NCBI GenBank assembly: GCA_008711295.1
Contig: VUYV01000118.1
Span: 2,618,639-2,682,638, forward strand
From: Anarhynchus alexandrinus
Lineage: Eukaryota; Chordata; Aves; Charadriiformes; Charadriidae
Length of the DNA: 64,000 nucleotides
Direction: 5' to 3'
Below, piece after piece: positions 59,880-64,000 of the stretch (position 1 is its first letter; the number at the start of each line of letters is the position of its first letter). A program made the position numbers and the translations under genes. A model generated the notes under the pieces. It did not search any database. It saw nothing but the letters and a program-made list of their open reading frames with translations, and was not told the DNA's origin.

Positions 59880-60062
59880 AACGCGTGTTGTATTGGATAC
59901 ACACTGTTGAATGTAAATCCATAGTGCTGAAATGCTGTATATTTATTATGCAAGCCAAAGCTGAAGACAGTTTCTGTTTGATGGACTCCCGGTGATGAAT
60001 GGATTGTTTCATTCGAGTAAATGAACTGTCAGAAACAATGGCTACACAGTACAATTTCTCTC
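59880..60062. promoter_or_regulatory. Candidate conserved element with SOX-like inverted pair
   Basis: AT-rich block. ATTGTTT at 60003-60009 and AAACAAT at 60033-60039 form an inverted pair around a second inverted pair, TTCATT (60008-60013) and AATGAA (60020-60025). Together they make an imperfect hairpin. ATTGTT/AACAAT are SOX-type binding words. Upstream are GTATATTTATTATGCAAGCC and TAAATCCATAG. Enhancer function is inferred. Confidence 0.4.
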
Positions 60063-60406
60063 CCCGTCCCCAAAGGGCAGGAAAGCTCTGCAGCCAAAAT
60101 AAAGTTGTATTTTTTTGTTAAGTCTAGTGAGATGGCAGGCTTGGGTAGGAAATTCAGAGGGATGGATACGGATAGTTTGACCTTAAAAAGCCCACCCCTC
60201 TTCGCTAAAAGCATCGATGTTGTGGGCAGATTTGTTTCAAATTAAAGTGAGATAAAGGTAGGTATCTGTCTAGGCAAGATAGTAGAAGTCCTCGCTCTGG
60301 TTAGGGTCAGAAGTAGGTGTTTGGGAGAGTCCCACTGCCACCAGAGAGAGAGCAATGAGGTAAACTGGGTCCTTGGCATGTCCCTGTCTTCTCCTGCACA
60401 ACAGGA
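60063..60406. other. Noncoding, no gene seen
   Basis: Short single-copy-looking stretch. No feature recognised. Confidence 0.5.
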
Positions 60407-60443
60407 GTTCTGAGGAGAAGGAGTAGTTCTGAGGAGAAGGATG
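60407..60443 (+). repeat. 19-base tandem duplication
   Basis: GTTCTGAGGAGAAGGAGTA is followed directly by GTTCTGAGGAGAAGGATG. The second copy continues into the CR1 reading frame (EEKDVGVLVDGKL), so the duplication occurred inside a CR1 copy. Confidence 0.85.
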
Positions 60444-60571
60444 TGGGGGTCCTGGTAGATGGTAAATTATCCATGACCCAGCAATGTGCCCTTGTCACCA
60501 AAAAGGCCAAAGTTCCTGCTGCGTGGTCTGTCCTGCAGTGCATTTCTNCTGTGATTCCGTGATTCTGTGAA
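60426..60571 (+). mobile_element. Broken CR1 LINE fragment around an undetermined base
   Basis: 60436-60510 encodes the CR1 segment DVGVLVDGKLSMTQQCALVT with KKAK following. The next 36 bases are not CR1-like and recur 300 bases downstream. At 60548 there is an N, after which CTGTGATTCCGTGATTCTGTGA looks like the CR1 octamer tail. The roughly 600 bases expected between those parts of CR1 are missing, by internal deletion or assembly error. Confidence 0.75.
60512..60547 (+). repeat. 36-base direct repeat, copy 1 (beside N)
   Basis: Identical to 60812-60847 except for one base (T versus C at 60517/60817), at an offset of exactly 300 bases. It ends at the N. Confidence 0.95.
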
Positions 60572-60811
60572 CAGGAGCATAGGAGCCACGAGCAGGCAGG
60601 TGGAAGGAGTCTCCTTGCTCATCTGGTGGACACGTGCAGTGGTCCCACAGGACTTTGATCATAACCCACATCTGAAATTGTGGAAAGGTGAATCCCTCTC
60701 TGTGATCAGAAGAGGGACCAGCTAAGTAGTGTGAGCTTCTGTCCTGGCCAGGGGCATGGTCAATTAGAAGGTCTGGAAACAGCCCCCAAGATTTGGAAGG
60801 GGCAAACCAGC

Positions 60812-60847
60812 GTTCCCGCTGCGTGGTCTGTCCTGCAGTGCATTTCT
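60812..60847 (+). repeat. 36-base direct repeat, copy 2
   Basis: Partner of 60512-60547. Here the sequence continues smoothly into GAGGGGTGGGAGAGATGG, so this copy may be the genuine location. Confidence 0.95.
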
Positions 60848-62637
60848 GAGGGGTGGGAGAGATGGAGACCAGACCTACCGCACATCCCCTGCTCGGCCTT
60901 CAGACCACTCTTCTGAGGTGCCTTCACCAAGTGTCTAAAGCTACAGGACTTCACGAGTCCCTGTGGCTCTTTACCAGAATTGTCCTTAACTTTTCTCCCT
61001 TTGCAGCTCTGCGCTTAATGGTGGTTCTATGCCCAGATGTGAATTCCTTTACATTTCAGATGCTCTTTCCTTTTTTTGGCTGAGTTCTCCTTTCTGGGGG
61101 CCGGGGGCCATCTCAGAGGGCTTTCCATCAAGCTGGGGAACCTGCGCTGCCCGGGCTCTGGGGAGACCTCAGCCACCGCTGCCACCAGGCGCTGAGTGGT
61201 GGTGGGAGCGCTGATGAGGACACAGCAGTAATTAGCCATTGGCAATAGCCGATCTTGCTGCACCAAGTTGCCCTGAGCAGGAAAAAGTGAGTCAGACAAA
61301 CGTCATACTACATAACTGACCGTAACGTGACATCAGTGACTATGATAAATGATAAGAAAATGAGGGCTGGATTCCATTTCATCCCGATTTTTTACAGATT
61401 CATAAGCGGAAACGCGCTGTGAAGTCGGTCCTGAAGGAAATCTTCTCAGCTGAAATATTTTCGGAGGCAAAGCGCTTTCTGGAGCAGCGGTGAGGCGGAG
61501 GAGCCTGGAGCTGTAGGCATGTGGGTACGCTGAGCGCTTGTATGAAACAAAGCCTTTGAACGGAAATAGAAAGCATATTGCAAACTGCAGGTGGTTTGAG
61601 ATAGCTGCGAAAGAGAAACGTTCTTGGAAGCAGCTTTTGCAGCTCAGGATATAAGGGGCTGAACTGTGCAATTTCCCAATTTATTTTTTTTTCTTTAATG
61701 GTCCCTTTCTGAAATAATTTCCTGGACGTGTCTTTATCTAAGAGGGGAAAAAAAAAAAAATCTAAGAGCAATTTGGGGTTTTCCTTTCGAGGAACTAGTT
61801 TCTGAATATGGTGTAGGAAGAAGAGGGCTCTGTCAAACAGATCCCTTCTCTTCTTGCAGGGCTGGACTGACGTGTGCTGTACGACAGACGGCAAACGCCA
61901 TTCCAGGTAGTAAATTTCCATATCTTGTGCAGAGCTTCCACCAGTGCTTATTGTAACAGGGAAAGGTTTTCAATTATACTAACAAATTGCCAGTACGTTT
62001 AGAAAATAGTGTCAGATTAAATCCTGTTGTCATTTCTCAGTAAAATAGCTTGTTTACACCGTTTGTCCAGAAAGCCTGGACGTTTAATTTATGACCTGGG
62101 ATCCTCCCTGTGTCAGGACAAAACAACACGCAGGAACGGCAGCGGGAATAACGGGAGTTTTTCCCATTTCTGCCCTGTGTCCTCCAGCCAGGTTTTGTCT
62201 TCTGCAAAACGAACACGAGCAAAAACCAATCTGTGAAAGTATACAGGAAAAAAAGCCTGGGGGAGCCCTAGGTCCCGGAGTTTAACGCGCTTCCAGTTGT
62301 CACGTTCAGAGGGGTTTTACTGCCTCCGGCTGCTTCCGCACCATCTCCACTTCGGGCCATCACACACTAACGATTACGTGGGCTCAGTGAGTTTTCTCCC
62401 TCCCCCCGGCGCAGTTAAGCTGTGGCCGTCTCCCGCCTTTCTGCGCGGCTTTTAGAAAGGGGGGTGTCTATTTGTCGAGAACGGACAGCCCTGTTTGCTC
62501 CCGAGGTGTACTGCTGCCTGACGGGTCCTGCACATCTGGGCAGCCCAGCTGCGTCACGTCTGTCTGTCCCGTGGGCTTGCTGGGGCTCAGGGGAGGTGGG
62601 GGGAAGCCTGGTGTGCCTGTGGACTGCAAGCAGGCGG
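60848..62637. other. Noncoding, no gene seen
   Basis: The 173-codon minus-strand frame (61400-61921) includes a phenylalanine/proline run from an A-tract (61747-61760) and shows no domain. No repeat recognised. Confidence 0.5.
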
Positions 62638-62825
62638 CTGATAACTAATTTTAGAGGAAAAACGTGACCTCAGTATCTTACACATCCATTCATGATGCGA
62701 GTTTCAGTGGCAAAAATCAGTTTGAGTGTTACTGATAACTAATTTTAGAGGAAAAACGTGACCTCAGTATCTTACACATCCATTCATGATGCGAGTTTCA
62801 GTTGCAAAAATCAGTTTGAGGGTTA
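62638..62825 (+). repeat. Recent 94-base tandem duplication
   Basis: Copy 1 is 62638-62731 and copy 2 is 62732-62825. Both begin CTGATAACTAATTTTAGAGG. They differ at two positions (GTGGC versus GTTGC, and GTGTTA versus GGGTTA). Near-identity shows the event is recent or that the array is maintained. Confidence 0.97.
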
Positions 62826-63861
62826 AAAAACCCCACACCTCTTGGTTCTGTATGGTTTAAAAGCAATCTGAAGACTGTATGAGTCATTGTTATTAAATGC
62901 CAATTAGCGTTAACTTGATGTTACTCAATAGGGTCCATCTATTAGTGAGTAATTTTGGCATCGACTGACAGATTCATTGGCAAAATTGACATGAGGCAGC
63001 GCTGTCCTGCAGCCCAGAGAACACGTCCCGTTGCGAGACTGCGTCCTCGTGGGTGCATCACGCAAACGGGCTCACGCAAACCCCCTCCAGCTCCAGGACG
63101 AGCCTAAGCGTGGTCCTCAGCCCCGACGCCGCCGCTCCTGGACCTGCACGTGAACTCACAGCGTCGCCGCGTTCATCCCGGAGACCGCAAAGGGTCTGTT
63201 GGCTCGAGGGAGCGGGACCTGAGCCACCGGTGGTTTCTCAAGGTAACTTCATCGGAGAGGCTGCGGCTGTAAATCAGGGCCGTCTGACGTTAGGCATGGG
63301 CAGGTACCAGCGGAGAGCTCTGTAGATTGGAAAATATGCTCATCGCTGGGAATGCTTTTTGCTGCCAGCAGCTCGAGTTGTTTGTGCCAGTCGAGCACCC
63401 GGGCTGAGGTGGGACTTTTCGAGCTGCTCCTTTAAATCAAACACCGGCAAAGAGGGATCGAGAAGACAAACGAAGAAAGCAAACAAAGAAGGGCAGTTTC
63501 GAAGAAAGCCTGGAGATTTACGGCCTCTCCACCTGATCTCCTGCCAAGTTTATTTGATCTCCATCCACTGCTGCTGAAGGGGAGCGTCCGGATGGACCGC
63601 GCTCCCACCTGACGTCTGCCCTTGCTTGTTTTTTCCAAGGGTGGCTGAATCAGACCAGCTCTCCGGGTCACACATGAGCTGGCGCTGCCTGTAAACAAGC
63701 TGCTTCGCTGGTGATTTACTGAGCATTAGGCTTCGCCCTGTCTGCTGTAGGAAAAGAAAAGACAAAAAAGCTGCAACGTGTAGCGGGACACGAAGTCAGC
63801 CCTGCGGATGGCTCTGGAGCGGGTGCGGAGGACCGCGGTGCTCTCAGCCCGTTACCTTCAG
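62826..63861. other. Noncoding, with CpG-containing patch at 63000-63200
   Basis: A moderately CpG-rich patch at 63010-63200 is too short for a confident island. No gene or repeat is recognised before the terminal CR1. Confidence 0.5.
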
Positions 63862-64000
63862 AGATGAAGCACTGCCTCCAGCTCTGGAGTCCCCAACATA
63901 AGAAGGACATGGATCTGCTGGAGCGTGTCCAGAGGAGAGCCACGAGGATGATCCGAGGGCTGGAGCACCTCTGCTATGAGGAGAGGCTGAAAGAGTTGGG
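63862..64000 (+). mobile_element. CR1 LINE, plus strand, running off the window edge
   Basis: The frame reads [20 protein letters not shown] then [21 protein letters not shown], the part of CR1 ORF2 after the reverse-transcriptase core. 5'-truncated at about 63862. The remainder and 3' tail lie beyond the window. Confidence 0.92.

Noticed and set aside
61400..61921. 173-codon minus-strand frame
   Set aside because: Interrupted by a low-complexity phenylalanine run from an A tract; no recognisable motif.
1..64000. Endogenous retrovirus or LTR element
   Set aside because: No gag/pol/env-like frames, primer-binding site or paired LTRs were seen. All reverse-transcriptase-type matches are CR1.
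1..64000. CRISPR array, operon or bacterial-type system
   Set aside because: No regularly spaced repeats and no dense coding. The DNA is clearly vertebrate.

Overview
The window is noncoding vertebrate nuclear DNA, most likely from a bird. The evidence is at least ten CR1 (chicken repeat 1) LINE copies, nearly all 5'-truncated, several ending in the ATTCTATGATTCT-type octamer tail. There are also traces of old MIR-type SINEs, a fossil palindromic repeat of a kind common in turtles and archosaurs, and low overall repeat density. No convincing multi-exon protein gene, rRNA, tRNA, CRISPR array or provirus was found. Nearly all open reading frames over 60 codons are chance frames, GC-rich artefacts or CR1 remnants.

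Layout. Positions 1-2730 look like noncoding transcript end or flank: A/T-run-rich sequence ending in an AATAAA with a GT-rich stretch after it. Positions 2.7-32 kb are intergenic or intronic sequence with four CR1 copies (5.2, 14.2, 16.8, 29.7 kb), one MIR (22.1 kb) and several AT-rich, homeodomain-motif-rich blocks that look like conserved noncoding elements (7.6, 9.9, 11.4, 15.3, 18.7, 26.1, 28.4 kb). Positions 32.3-46.3 kb hold three more CR1s. Two of these form an almost identical inverted pair 10.7 kb apart. This part also contains an AT-rich desert (32.75-34.7 kb), the longest open frame (36.6-37.5 kb, minus strand, unrecognised) and the palindromic fossil repeat at 42.1 kb. Positions 46.3-54.7 kb are AT-rich and noncoding, with two plus-strand CR1s; the one at 52.3 kb carries a clean in-place inversion of about 32 bp. 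A CpG island at 54.8-55.45 kb, with a consensus splice donor at its downstream edge, is the best promoter candidate. The last 9 kb contain enhancer-like blocks, a broken CR1 with a single N beside a sequence repeated exactly 300 bp away, a fresh 94-bp tandem duplication, and a CR1 running off the right edge.

The sequence best fits a regulatory gene desert or a very large intron near a developmental gene, with the CpG island as the start of a possible plus-strand (perhaps noncoding) transcript. That is inference; conservation and RNA data are needed to settle it. No new protein-based system was found. The best leads are the CpG-island promoter, the dyad-containing enhancer candidates, the CR1 microinversion and the N-associated duplication.
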